Source: JAGDZR01 sp049115695 (GTDB lineage: Bacteria > Bacteroidota > Bacteroidia > Cytophagales > Cyclobacteriaceae). From it: DNA of 64,000 nucleotides. The notes below the pieces were generated by a model. The model saw only the letters and a program-made list of their open reading frames with translations. It was not told the DNA's origin and made no database searches. Numbering within the stretch: position 1 is the stretch's first letter; each line of letters opens with the position of its first letter. Where the stretch lies: contig JAGDZR010000025.1 of NCBI GenBank assembly GCA_049115695.1, positions 96,994 through 160,993 on the forward strand, written 5' to 3'. A program made the translations under genes and the position numbers. Positions 9,573 to 17,157 of the stretch are shown here, in pieces.

Positions 9573-9603
9573 ATCACGAAAAACCTTGATCTGTTATCAA
9601 TTT

Positions 9604-9674
9604 TATTTCATTCATAATTGTAAATCAAACCTTTTATCTGCAAATTCGTATTTGATTCATAATTGTAAATGAAA
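9604..9674 (+). promoter_or_regulatory. Tandem palindromic operator candidates for the PadR regulator
   Basis: Two copies of a 26-nt element lie at 9604-9629 and 9649-9674, 45 bp apart. They share the core ATTCATAATTGTAAAT and differ only at two positions, where C in the first copy is G in the second. Each copy is itself an imperfect dyad centred on AATT (pattern TTT-S-ATT, N, A, N, AATT, N, T, N, AAT-S-AAA; 20 of 24 positions symmetrical if S is allowed). The second copy reaches the A of the padR start codon. PadR-family repressors usually bind AT-rich dyads in their own promoter, so autoregulation is the natural reading. Confidence 0.6.
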
Positions 9675-10012
9675 TGGAAAGAGTTCAGCTTGGAGAATTC
9701 GAAGAATTAGTGTTACTGATTTGCGCGATCATGAACGGCGAGTCATACGGTGTGAGTGTAATGGACGAGATTAAAGAGCAGACAGATAGAAAAGTTAATA
9801 TTAGTGCTGTTCATACCGCGCTCGACAGATTGGAGAAGAAGGGTTTTCTAAATTCATCCATCGGCGGTGCTACTCAGGAGAGAGGAGGCAGGAGCAAGCG
9901 ATACTTTCATGTGACCAATCTTGGTATTCAGGCAATAGAAATTAACAGGCAGGTACGGAATGAACTATATGACAAAATCCCTACGGCCGTATTAAAACCA
10001 TCTAAGCTATAA
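9674..10012 (+). CDS. PadR-family transcriptional regulator
   Basis: A 112-residue winged-helix protein. The pattern LGEFEELVLLICAIMNGESYG, VNISAVHTALDRLEKKGFL and GGRSKRYFHVTNLG is the PadR signature: a recognition helix followed by a basic wing. It lacks the long C-terminal helix of classical PadR and is of the short type that precedes FtsX permeases in Bacteroidota. The stop overlaps the next start by one base (TAATG). The upstream ATG at 9669 is out of frame, so 9674 is the start. Two palindromic sites directly upstream suggest self-repression. The ligand is unknown. Confidence 0.9.
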   Translation: MERVQLGEFEELVLLICAIMNGESYGVSVMDEIKEQTDRKVNISAVHTALDRLEKKGFLNSSIGGATQERGGRSKRYFHVTNLGIQAIEINRQVRNELYDKIPTAVLKPSKL

Positions 10013-12615
10013 TGGAAATCAAGGCTCCAAAATGGATGTTTAGATTGCTTAGATGGTTTTGTAAGCCAGAATATGCTGACTTCATTGAGGGCGATTTGCT
10101 CGAGTTATATGATCGATCCGAGGCTGACAATAAGAACTTTCGAAATATCAAATTAGCCTATAATATGTCCGGTTTTTTACGCTGGAGATATTTAAAGAAT
10201 ACAGAAGATTTTTATCCCCAAAGCTCAATAGGAATGATTAAGAATTATTTTAAAGTAACAGTTAGGAATATCAGTAAGAACAAACTGTTTACCTCAATCA
10301 ATGCATTTGGTCTTTCGCTAGCCATGTTATGTTGTTTATTGATCACAACATTTGTACGCTGGGAGTTCAGCTATGATCAACATCTTGCAAATGCTGACCA
10401 TACTTATTACGTCGCGAATGGTTCATCCGGAAGGTGGACACCACCATTGATGGGCAGCACTTTGGTTAGAGATTACCCCGAAGTTGAACAGGCAGTAAGG
10501 ATTGCTGCTATTACTTCATTTGTTGGGGAAATTGATAACAATATGGTGTCAATTGATCAGGGGTTAATGGCAGATTCGACCTTCTTTGAGGTTTTTCCTC
10601 AAGAGTTCATTTATGGCACACCGAATACGGCTCTGACTGCACCAAACACGATGGTGCTGACACAGTCTTTGGCCGAAAACTATTTTCCAGGAGAAAATCC
10701 ATTGGGAAAAACTCTAGTTTTTGAAGATGAAAAGTTTGAGGTGAAAGCAGTAGTTGCTGACCCGCCTGGAAATACTTCTTTACCCTTTAAGTTCATCATT
10801 GATCTTCCACGAATTCCAGAGGTGACTCAGGGTAATTGGACGGGGAATATGTTTTTCACTTATGTGAAACTTTCGCAAAATGCAGATCCAGCAACATTGG
10901 AAGGAAAATTTCCAGATTTCGTCTATCGTTATTTTACTTCGGATGTTGAAAGTTTTGGAGGTAATATAGATGACTATGTCAGTGATCGATATGCCAGTTC
11001 AGGAGCGTTATTTTCACTAATTCCTATTAGAAATATTCATCTGGACTATCCGCATTTGTCATTAGGCAAAGCCGGAAAATTGAGTAATGTGATCGTGATC
11101 TCTATTATCGCGCTACTTATTTTACTAGTCGCTTCAATCAATTATGTGAACATGACGACTGCCAGAGCAGGTAACAGGCTTAAGGAAGTTGGTGTGCGTA
11201 AAGTTTTGGGTTCATTGAGGTCTCAATTGGCAAATCAGTTTTTTATGGAGTCTTCATTACTCACTGCAATCGCTTTGGTAGTGGGGCTGATAGGCGCGAT
11301 TCTTTTACTTCCGTTTTTCAATGAATTGACTCAGCGTTCATTTGAAATTTCAGATCTGCTTAGTTTACAATCATTGTTAATATTATTTGGATTAGGTGTG
11401 GTGACAGCATTGTTTTCAGGTGTCTATCCTGCCGTCTACATCTCATCTATCAAAGTGATCAACGCCTTAAAGGGTAGTGGGGGAGTATCAGGTAGTTTTT
11501 CCTTGCGAAAGGTGCTGGTAGTTTTTCAGTTTGCCGTGACCGTATTCTTACTGGCTATGACAGTCATTGTGTTCTTTCAGGTCAACCATATGAAAAGTAT
11601 TGATCCTGGAATCAACACCTCTAAGACCTATGCGGTTAAGAATGCAAATACGTTAGGAATTGAACGAATTAATAGCTTTAAAGATGAACTGATGTCCATT
11701 TCAGGTGTTGAGTCGGTCTCAAGATCAAGTATGATTCCTGCGGTGAGTGGTTTATCAGATTGGACCTATCGTACCGTTGAGGATGTGCCTAGACGATTTG
11801 GGCCTATGCATGTGATGACTGATGAGCATTTTGTAGATGTATTGGATATAGAATTAATAGAAGGACGCAATTTCAGGAGCGCAAGTGCATCAGATTCAAC
11901 CGGGGTATTGATTAATGAAACATTTGCAAAAATGATTGGAGGAGATGTATTGGGGAAGAAGTTGACCAGGGGGCCAGGTCATAACTTTACCATCTTAGGG
12001 GTATTCAAAGATTTTCACGCTACTTCAGTCAAAAGAGCCATGAACCCTATGATCATCAGGTATCTTGAAGAAGGATACGGTATTGATAATTTTCTAATAA
12101 AAATGGAAGGTAATGTGCCGGCACTGGCAAGAGATGTCGAAAAAGCGTGGTACTCGATTAAAGACGACTACCCGTTTGAAGGGATTTTTATCGATCAATC
12201 ATTTGAGAATCTATATCAGGCTGAAAATAGATTCGGTCGCATGTTCTCCATATTTTCCATAGTGACAATCGTGATCTCCATTTTAGGGTTGGTGTCGCTG
12301 GTATCATTCGTATTGGAAAAGAAATATAAGGAAATCGCCATTCGAAAAGTGTTGGGTGCAGACACAACCAATATTACAAAACTGATCAATCGTGATTTTC
12401 TAAAGTTGGTATTATTTGGATCTTTGATCGGGGTGCCTATTTCTTTCTACTATGGGATGACCTGGCTAGAAGAATTTGCTGAAAGGATTGAATTAGGCTG
12501 GATGCTCTTGGCGGGTCCAATTTTTGTGGTACTGCTGCTCACGCTCATATTGGTAACAGTTCAGACTATCAAGGTGGCAGCATCCAATCCTGTTGATGCG
12601 CTTAAACAGGAGTAA
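10012..12615 (+). CDS. FtsX/MacB-type ABC permease with prefix domain
   Basis: An 867-residue permease. Residues 1 to about 70 form a soluble prefix (PKWMFRLLRWFCKPEYADFI, then EGDLLELYDR), the permease-prefix-2 type found in Bacteroidota and Acidobacteria. Then follow a transmembrane helix near 100, a MacB-like periplasmic domain, three helices around 360-480 ending in a PAVYISS motif, a fifth helix near 515, a second periplasmic domain, and three C-terminal helices with the conserved EIAIRKVLGA segment. This is a tandem FtsX protein. No ATPase is adjacent, so the partner would be encoded elsewhere. Co-transcribed with padR, which probably controls it. Substrate unknown; such proteins export peptides, lipoproteins or drugs. 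Confidence 0.88.
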   Translation: MEIKAPKWMFRLLRWFCKPEYADFIEGDLLELYDRSEADNKNFRNIKLAYNMSGFLRWRYLKNTEDFYPQSSIGMIKNYFKVTVRNISKNKLFTSINAFGLSLAMLCCLLITTFVRWEFSYDQHLANADHTYYVANGSSGRWTPPLMGSTLVRDYPEVEQAVRIAAITSFVGEIDNNMVSIDQGLMADSTFFEVFPQEFIYGTPNTALTAPNTMVLTQSLAENYFPGENPLGKTLVFEDEKFEVKAVVADPPGNTSLPFKFIIDLPRIPEVTQGNWTGNMFFTYVKLSQNADPATLEGKFPDFVYRYFTSDVESFGGNIDDYVSDRYASSGALFSLIPIRNIHLDYPHLSLGKAGKLSNVIVISIIALLILLVASINYVNMTTARAGNRLKEVGVRKVLGSLRSQLANQFFMESSLLTAIALVVGLIGAILLLPFFNELTQRSFEISDLLSLQSLLILFGLGVVTALFSGVYPAVYISSIKVINALKGSGGVSGSFSLRKVLVVFQFAVTVFLLAMTVIVFFQVNHMKSIDPGINTSKTYAVKNANTLGIERINSFKDELMSISGVESVSRSSMIPAVSGLSDWTYRTVEDVPRRFGPMHVMTDEHFVDVLDIELIEGRNFRSASASDSTGVLINETFAKMIGGDVLGKKLTRGPGHNFTILGVFKDFHATSVKRAMNPMIIRYLEEGYGIDNFLIKMEGNVPALARDVEKAWYSIKDDYPFEGIFIDQSFENLYQAENRFGRMFSIFSIVTIVISILGLVSLVSFVLEKKYKEIAIRKVLGADTTNITKLINRDFLKLVLFGSLIGVPISFYYGMTWLEEFAERIELGWMLLAGPIFVVLLLTLILVTVQTIKVAASNPVDALKQE

Positions 12616-12616
12616 A

Positions 12617-13114
12617 CTAACGGTTATTTCTGATTCTTCGTTTTAAGCCTGGTCGGTCATGCTCTTCAAAATGTTGCATTGAGCCGTCGAGATGATTTCG
12701 AAATAGTTGCTTCTGATCTTCATTGCAAATGGAAGCTACCTGAGAGAAGAATTCGACCATCTCAGCGTTAATTGCCAATTGGCTGTTGTTAAGTAGTGTT
12801 AACCTTCTGCTAATCTCAGTTGTATCCTCACCGATTACCGCTCGATGCAAGGCAATTCTTGATTGATGTTGAGCCTTCATAAGTTCACGCATCGAGACCT
12901 TATGCCTGTCAGAAAGCATGATGAATTGATTTTTTTGTTGATCGTTGAATTTAAGATTTTGGATGAGGTGTTTACCCATGCGAATAGATGTGCCACGATC
13001 ATTTCGCTCTGGTCTTTGTCCTGGGCGATGCGTCCAAATAAGGCCAATTAGGAGAATGTTTAGAACGAAAAGCACGCTAACAGCTCCGATCAATATTTTT
13101 TGCCAATTATTCAT
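12617..13114 (-). CDS. Membrane-anchored Spy/CnrX-like periplasmic sensor
   Basis: A 165-residue protein starting at 13114 (MNNWQKILIGA), where the start overlaps the stop of the upstream gene by 8 nt. One N-terminal transmembrane helix (about 6-28) anchors a helical periplasmic domain with LKFNDQQKNQF, an LTxxQ-like motif, and a His- and Met-rich tail (MQHFEEHD). This fits the heavy-metal-resistance / Spy / CnrX superfamily, in which metal or misfolded protein is sensed in the periplasm. The frame is open further upstream but without a signal. It is the last gene of a cassette with an ECF sigma factor and a small one-TM protein, matching the gene content of cnrYXH; metal specificity is not predictable. 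Confidence 0.75.
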   Translation of the reverse strand: MNNWQKILIGAVSVLFVLNILLIGLIWTHRPGQRPERNDRGTSIRMGKHLIQNLKFNDQQKNQFIMLSDRHKVSMRELMKAQHQSRIALHRAVIGEDTTEISRRLTLLNNSQLAINAEMVEFFSQVASICNEDQKQLFRNHLDGSMQHFEEHDRPGLKRRIRNNR

Positions 13115-13385
13115 AGTTTTCAAAATCATAGTCGATGTAGTAACTAATGGTATCCTCCTGAACTGGTTCAAGGCTTTGAAGGTATAGTACCGTAGCTAAA
13201 TTGATAATAGCGAATGTGATCATTGCTGCAACTGCCAATTGAATCCATTTCGCAAACTTTTTTTGAGGTAGAAATGACACCTTCTTGAGGACCTGTTTTT
13301 CAAAGTGATCTGGAGCTGAAGCTCGCACAATATTATCCAGTAGGGCAATTGCTTCGTCTATTGGGTTTTGGTTAGACTTTTTCAT
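13107..13385 (-). CDS. Small one-TM protein, probable anti-sigma factor
   Basis: A 92-residue protein (or 95 if the ATG at 13394 is used) with a helical cytoplasmic part, one transmembrane helix (about residues 45-66) and an acidic periplasmic tail (EPVQEDTISYY). It has no cysteines and so no ZAS zinc motif. Size, topology and position directly after an ECF sigma gene, overlapping it by 14 nt, resemble CnrY, the membrane anti-sigma that sequesters the CnrH sigma factor. No sequence similarity can be claimed by eye; the role is inferred from context. It overlaps the following Spy-like gene by 8 nt. Confidence 0.7.
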   Translation of the reverse strand: MKKSNQNPIDEAIALLDNIVRASAPDHFEKQVLKKVSFLPQKKFAKWIQLAVAAMITFAIINLATVLYLQSLEPVQEDTISYYIDYDFENYE

Positions 13386-13887
13386 AGAATTCACTTAACG
13401 ATTTTCTTAAGTTTTGTTTTGCTCTATGGATCAGGGACTCAACTGATCCTGCTGATTTATTCATGATTTTTTCAATTTCCTGGTAGCTCAGACCTTCAAT
13501 TTTGTTTAGTGTAAACGCTACATGTTGATTTTCAGGGAGTTGATCTATTGCTTTTAAAAGTATAGCAGCTGTTTCTTTATTTTCCAGTTCAAAACCAGGG
13601 TGATGAAATTCGCTGCTTAAATCTGTGCTCGAATTGTCAAGGCTGACCATGTTGCCTGATCTTTTTTGTGTGGCCATTTTCCTTTTATACTCCAAGCACT
13701 TGTTTACAGATATTCTGTAAATCCAGGTAAACAAGCTTGATTCCTTTTTAAAAGAATCAAGCTTGAGGTATACCTCAATGAAAACTTCCTGGGCTATGTC
13801 TTCTGCATCGGATTCATTTTTAAGTAATCCCAGACAAGTGTTGTAGACCCTGTCTTTATAGTCAGATACAATGTCCTTAAAACTCAA
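13372..13887 (-). CDS. ECF RNA polymerase sigma factor
   Basis: A sigma-70 family protein with region 2 (SDAEDIAQEVFIEVYLKL, then FTWIYRISVNKCLEYKR) and region 4 (LPENQHVAFTLNKIEGLSYQ and an RAKQNLRKSL end). The open frame extends to 14010, but every ATG lies deep inside the upstream Spy-like gene. I choose the TTG at 13887, 10 nt after the TAA of that gene, giving 171 residues beginning SFKDIVSDYKDR, the normal ECF start. It drives an unknown regulon and probably its own operon. Downstream come a candidate anti-sigma factor and a periplasmic sensor. Confidence 0.85.
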   Translation of the reverse strand: MSFKDIVSDYKDRVYNTCLGLLKNESDAEDIAQEVFIEVYLKLDSFKKESSLFTWIYRISVNKCLEYKRKMATQKRSGNMVSLDNSSTDLSSEFHHPGFELENKETAAILLKAIDQLPENQHVAFTLNKIEGLSYQEIEKIMNKSAGSVESLIHRAKQNLRKSLSEFYEKV

Positions 13888-13897
13888 TAGTAATATT

Positions 13898-14368
13898 TTA
13901 TCTTCCGTGCCCCTTACCAGAATGTCTGGGTCCTCCAAGACCTTTATTTGATGCTTGCGTAAACATTTTGTGCGCCATTGCATCAAATTTAACCTTTTGA
14001 TCATCGTCAAGCACCTGCCTCACAGCGGTGTAATGTTCAACTCTGTTTTTAAGCATGGTAATTTGTAAATCAGAGATCTCATTGATAATTTTTTCACGAG
14101 ATTTTTCATCAACGTTATCCTTAATGAGCTCTGCTTTTAGACTAGCATGAGCAATTTGCAATTGCGCCTTGTTTTGCATCATTTCCTTTTGATGTGGTGT
14201 TTTTAAGGCATCAATTGTTGTTTGTTGTTCTGCAGTCAGTTCAAGTAGCATCGCCATTCTCTCCTTACCGGACTTGTGACTTTGCAACTCCTGTCGATTC
14301 GGTCCTCGCTGAGCCAATATGCTCATTGAAGTGATCAATCCGAATGTAAGCATTATAAGTTTTTTCAT
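13898..14368 (-). CDS. Spy/CpxP-like periplasmic protein (LTxxQ)
   Basis: A 156-residue protein with a Sec signal peptide (MKKLIMLTFGLITSMSILAQ) and a helical domain with LTAEQQTTIDALKTPHQKEM, the LTxxQ motif of Spy and CpxP, plus a basic Gly/His-rich tail. Start chosen at 14368 because it begins the signal peptide; the frame is open 38 codons further upstream with no signal. Spy family proteins act as periplasmic chaperones or metal sensors. It is the first gene of the minus-strand sigma cassette. The 138 nt between it and the PIG-L gene must hold both divergent promoters. Confidence 0.8.
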   Translation of the reverse strand: MKKLIMLTFGLITSMSILAQRGPNRQELQSHKSGKERMAMLLELTAEQQTTIDALKTPHQKEMMQNKAQLQIAHASLKAELIKDNVDEKSREKIINEISDLQITMLKNRVEHYTAVRQVLDDDQKVKFDAMAHKMFTQASNKGLGGPRHSGKGHGR

Positions 14369-14506
14369 AGTCTTTAATTTTTTGCTTCTGTTGGTTAGAT
14401 GAAGAAAAAAGGGAATTCTTGCGCTCGTCATTAAAAAAAGTCCGTCCACACAAATTCTGATAACTTTGATCAATTTCGACACGTTATGCTATATCATTGG
14501 CGATCT

Positions 14507-17020
14507 ATGCGACTAATCAAATTTGTCTTTTCGTTCATTTTGCTGCTTGCTGTATTGGCAGTAAGTGCGCAAAAGCCTAAGTCTTATCACAAAGGAGAAA
14601 TTGAGCAGATGCTCAAAAAATTGAATGTTCTTGGGACCGTACTTTATGTAGCTGCTCATCCTGATGATGAAAATACGAGTTTAATCGGCTACTATGCCAA
14701 TGAAGAATTGTATCGCACTGCATATCTGTCTGCTACCAGAGGAGATGGGGGGCAAAATCTAATTGGTCCAGAGATACGTGAAGGATTGGGCATCATCAGG
14801 ACACAGGAATTGCTAGCGGCAAGAAGAATCGATAGGGGCCAACAGTTTTTTTCGCGGGCAAATGATTTCGGTTATTCCAAGCATCCGGACGAAACACTCA
14901 CAATTTGGGATAAAGAAAAAGTTCTAGCAGATTTTGTCAGAGTGATAAGAACCTTTAGGCCAGATGTAATGATCACAAGGTTCAGTCAGGAGCCGGGGGT
15001 TACACATGGGCATCACACTACTTCTGCTATTATCGCAATGGAAGCATTCAAATTGGCTGGAGACCCAAATGCATTTCCTGATCAAGTTAAGGCTTTAGGC
15101 GTTTGGCAACCCAAGAAAATATTTTGGAATCCTGGAAGGTGGTCTATTATGAGGAGTGGAGGCCAATTTGACCCGACAGGTAAACTTCAAGTTGATGTGG
15201 GGGCGTACAATGAATTGTTGGGAGAATCCTATAACGAAACATCTGCCAGAAGTCGTAGTATGCACAAAAGCCAGGGGTTTGGTAGAACAGGAACTAGGGG
15301 ACAAGAGATAGACTACTTGGTACAATGGGCTGGAGACACATCGATCAATGATATTTTTGATGGTCTGGACAATACCTGGTCTAGAGTGGATGGAGCTGAA
15401 ACAGTAGCTAAGTTCATGCAGCTGTCATTAGAATATTATCAGAAGGGAGAGGCTGACAAGGCCTTAGGAATGTTGCTAGAAGGACGTAAAGAATTATTAG
15501 GAATAGCAGATGGATTTTGGAAAGAGGTGAAGTTGAAAGAGATGAATGAGGCTATTCGAGCGATCACGGGAATGTATCTTGAAGTAGTTTCTGATGATTA
15601 TCTCTATACTAATGGCGACTCCATTACACTCAAACTGGAGGCTGTTGCGAGACAATATGGGGGAGTGACCCTCAAGGCGCTTGAACTGGATCAGTGGAAT
15701 GAGACTATTGAGATAGAACAAGTATTGGAGCTCAATCAAAAGGTGGTTGCGGACTATGTCTTACCTCTCCCAAAGAATTTGAAATATACAAATCCCTACT
15801 GGCTCAATGACAAAGCGACTATTGGGATGTATGACGTGGAAGATCCTTCTAACATTGGTAAACCTGAAAATGATCCTCTCCTTTCAGCGCGATTTTTAGT
15901 GGAGTTTGAAGGCCAGCTTATCGAATACACTGTGCCTGTTTCATATAAGAGAAGTGATCCGGTAGATGGTGAAGTTTATAGGCCATTGGAATACGCACCT
16001 CCTGCGATGGTTAATTTGTCGACTGATCTTTTACTATTTGCAGATAATGCGCCTCAGACACTTTCTGCAAAGGTCATTGCAGGGAAATTGAATGTTAAGG
16101 GGGCACTTAAATTAGTCGCACCAGCTGACTGGAAAGTATCTCCTGAGTCGGCTGATGTAGCACTTTCGCAGAAACTAGAAGAGCAAATAGTTGAATTCTC
16201 AGTTACACCGCCAAGGCAGGCAAGTGAAGCCATGCTAACAGCTCAGCTAACATTAGCAAATGGAAGCAAAATCAATGTTGGTCGTGTTTCGATTACGTAT
16301 GATCACATACCTGTTCAAACCACTTTTCCAAAAGCTACTACTAAGTTGATTAAACTTGACGCAAGGAAACAAGGAGAGCTTGTTGGCTACATCATGGGAG
16401 CAGGAGACGATGTGCCAGGAAGTCTTATTAATATGGGGTATCAGGTAGAGATGCTTCAGAAGGATGATGTATTGACTGAAAACCTGGCACAATATGATGC
16501 TATCGTTTTGGGTGTGCGCGCATTCAATACATTGGACTGGTTGGCCTATAAAAATAAGGAGTTGTTTGAATATGTTGAGAATGGAGGGACAATGATTGTT
16601 CAGTATAACACGAGTCACCGCCTGGTCACTAGTGAAATCGCCCCTTTCAGCCTGCAATTATCTCGCGATAGGGTTACTGTTGAGCAAGCTCCGGTATCTA
16701 TTCTGCAGAGCAATCATCCTGTGATGTCGTTCCCTAATAAGATTACGGAAAAGGATTTTGAAAACTGGGTGCAAGAGAGAGGACTTTATTTTCCCAACCA
16801 ATGGTCGGATAATTTCGTTCCCATATTGAGCAGTAACGATCCGGGTGAATCAGCAAAGGAAGGAGGGCTACTCGTAGCACCTTATGGAAAAGGGTATTAT
16901 ATCTATTCTGGGTACAGCTGGTTTAGAGAATTACCTGCGGGTGTGCCCGGGGCATATAGGATTTTTGCAAATATGATTTCGATAGGAAAGAATGAAACAT
17001 CATTAAATAATGGTAAATGA
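14507..17020 (+). CDS. PIG-L family deacetylase, secreted
   Basis: An 837-residue exported protein (signal peptide about 1-22, ending SAQ). The first third is a PIG-L/LmbE zinc deacetylase: the AHPDDE motif is at residues 50-55 and the third ligand pattern GVTHGHHTTS lies near residue 165. The rest (about 300-830) is extended, with beta-sandwich-like stretches and a region near 640-800 with ILGVRAFNTL and HRLVTSEIAPFSLQLSRDRV resembling a glutamine-amidotransferase-like (DUF4350-type) fold. It probably deacetylates N-acetylglucosaminyl substrates. The stop overlaps the start of the 46-codon gene (ATGA), and a symporter follows, so uptake of the product is plausible. An ATG at 14486 gives a 7-residue-longer alternative. 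Confidence 0.85.
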   Translation: MRLIKFVFSFILLLAVLAVSAQKPKSYHKGEIEQMLKKLNVLGTVLYVAAHPDDENTSLIGYYANEELYRTAYLSATRGDGGQNLIGPEIREGLGIIRTQELLAARRIDRGQQFFSRANDFGYSKHPDETLTIWDKEKVLADFVRVIRTFRPDVMITRFSQEPGVTHGHHTTSAIIAMEAFKLAGDPNAFPDQVKALGVWQPKKIFWNPGRWSIMRSGGQFDPTGKLQVDVGAYNELLGESYNETSARSRSMHKSQGFGRTGTRGQEIDYLVQWAGDTSINDIFDGLDNTWSRVDGAETVAKFMQLSLEYYQKGEADKALGMLLEGRKELLGIADGFWKEVKLKEMNEAIRAITGMYLEVVSDDYLYTNGDSITLKLEAVARQYGGVTLKALELDQWNETIEIEQVLELNQKVVADYVLPLPKNLKYTNPYWLNDKATIGMYDVEDPSNIGKPENDPLLSARFLVEFEGQLIEYTVPVSYKRSDPVDGEVYRPLEYAPPAMVNLSTDLLLFADNAPQTLSAKVIAGKLNVKGALKLVAPADWKVSPESADVALSQKLEEQIVEFSVTPPRQASEAMLTAQLTLANGSKINVGRVSITYDHIPVQTTFPKATTKLIKLDARKQGELVGYIMGAGDDVPGSLINMGYQVEMLQKDDVLTENLAQYDAIVLGVRAFNTLDWLAYKNKELFEYVENGGTMIVQYNTSHRLVTSEIAPFSLQLSRDRVTVEQAPVSILQSNHPVMSFPNKITEKDFENWVQERGLYFPNQWSDNFVPILSSNDPGESAKEGGLLVAPYGKGYYIYSGYSWFRELPAGVPGAYRIFANMISIGKNETSLNNGK

Positions 17021-17157
17021 AGAAGGCTGAGTATCCAAAGGAAAAGTATATGGACACACCCCCTGTGTTTAAGAAATGGCGACATATTTATACAGCGGTG
17101 ATGTCAACTTTCTTGCTTACGCTCTATTTACTACACTTTTTTACTGTCTCATTTTAA
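17017..17157 (+). CDS. 46-residue small membrane protein (unannotated type)
   Basis: A small gene too short for usual cut-offs. ATG at 17017 overlaps the TGA of the PIG-L gene as ATGA, and the TAA at 17155-17157 touches the ATG of the symporter at 17158. It starts with a lysine-rich, proline-containing polar part (MKKAEYPKEKYMDTPPVFKK) followed by WRHIYTAVMSTF and a hydrophobic helix of about 20 residues (LLTLYLLHFFTVSF). The exact fit between two neighbours, the positively charged N-terminus and the single helix support a real protein. Inference: an accessory subunit of the downstream sodium:solute symporter, as small DUF subunits are known for other SSS transporters. I recognise no family. 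Confidence 0.75.
   Translation: MKKAEYPKEKYMDTPPVFKKWRHIYTAVMSTFLLTLYLLHFFTVSF

Noticed and set aside
13887..14010. Longer sigma factor starting at the ATG at 14010
   Set aside because: It would lie 113 nt inside the Spy-like gene and add residues with no ECF similarity.
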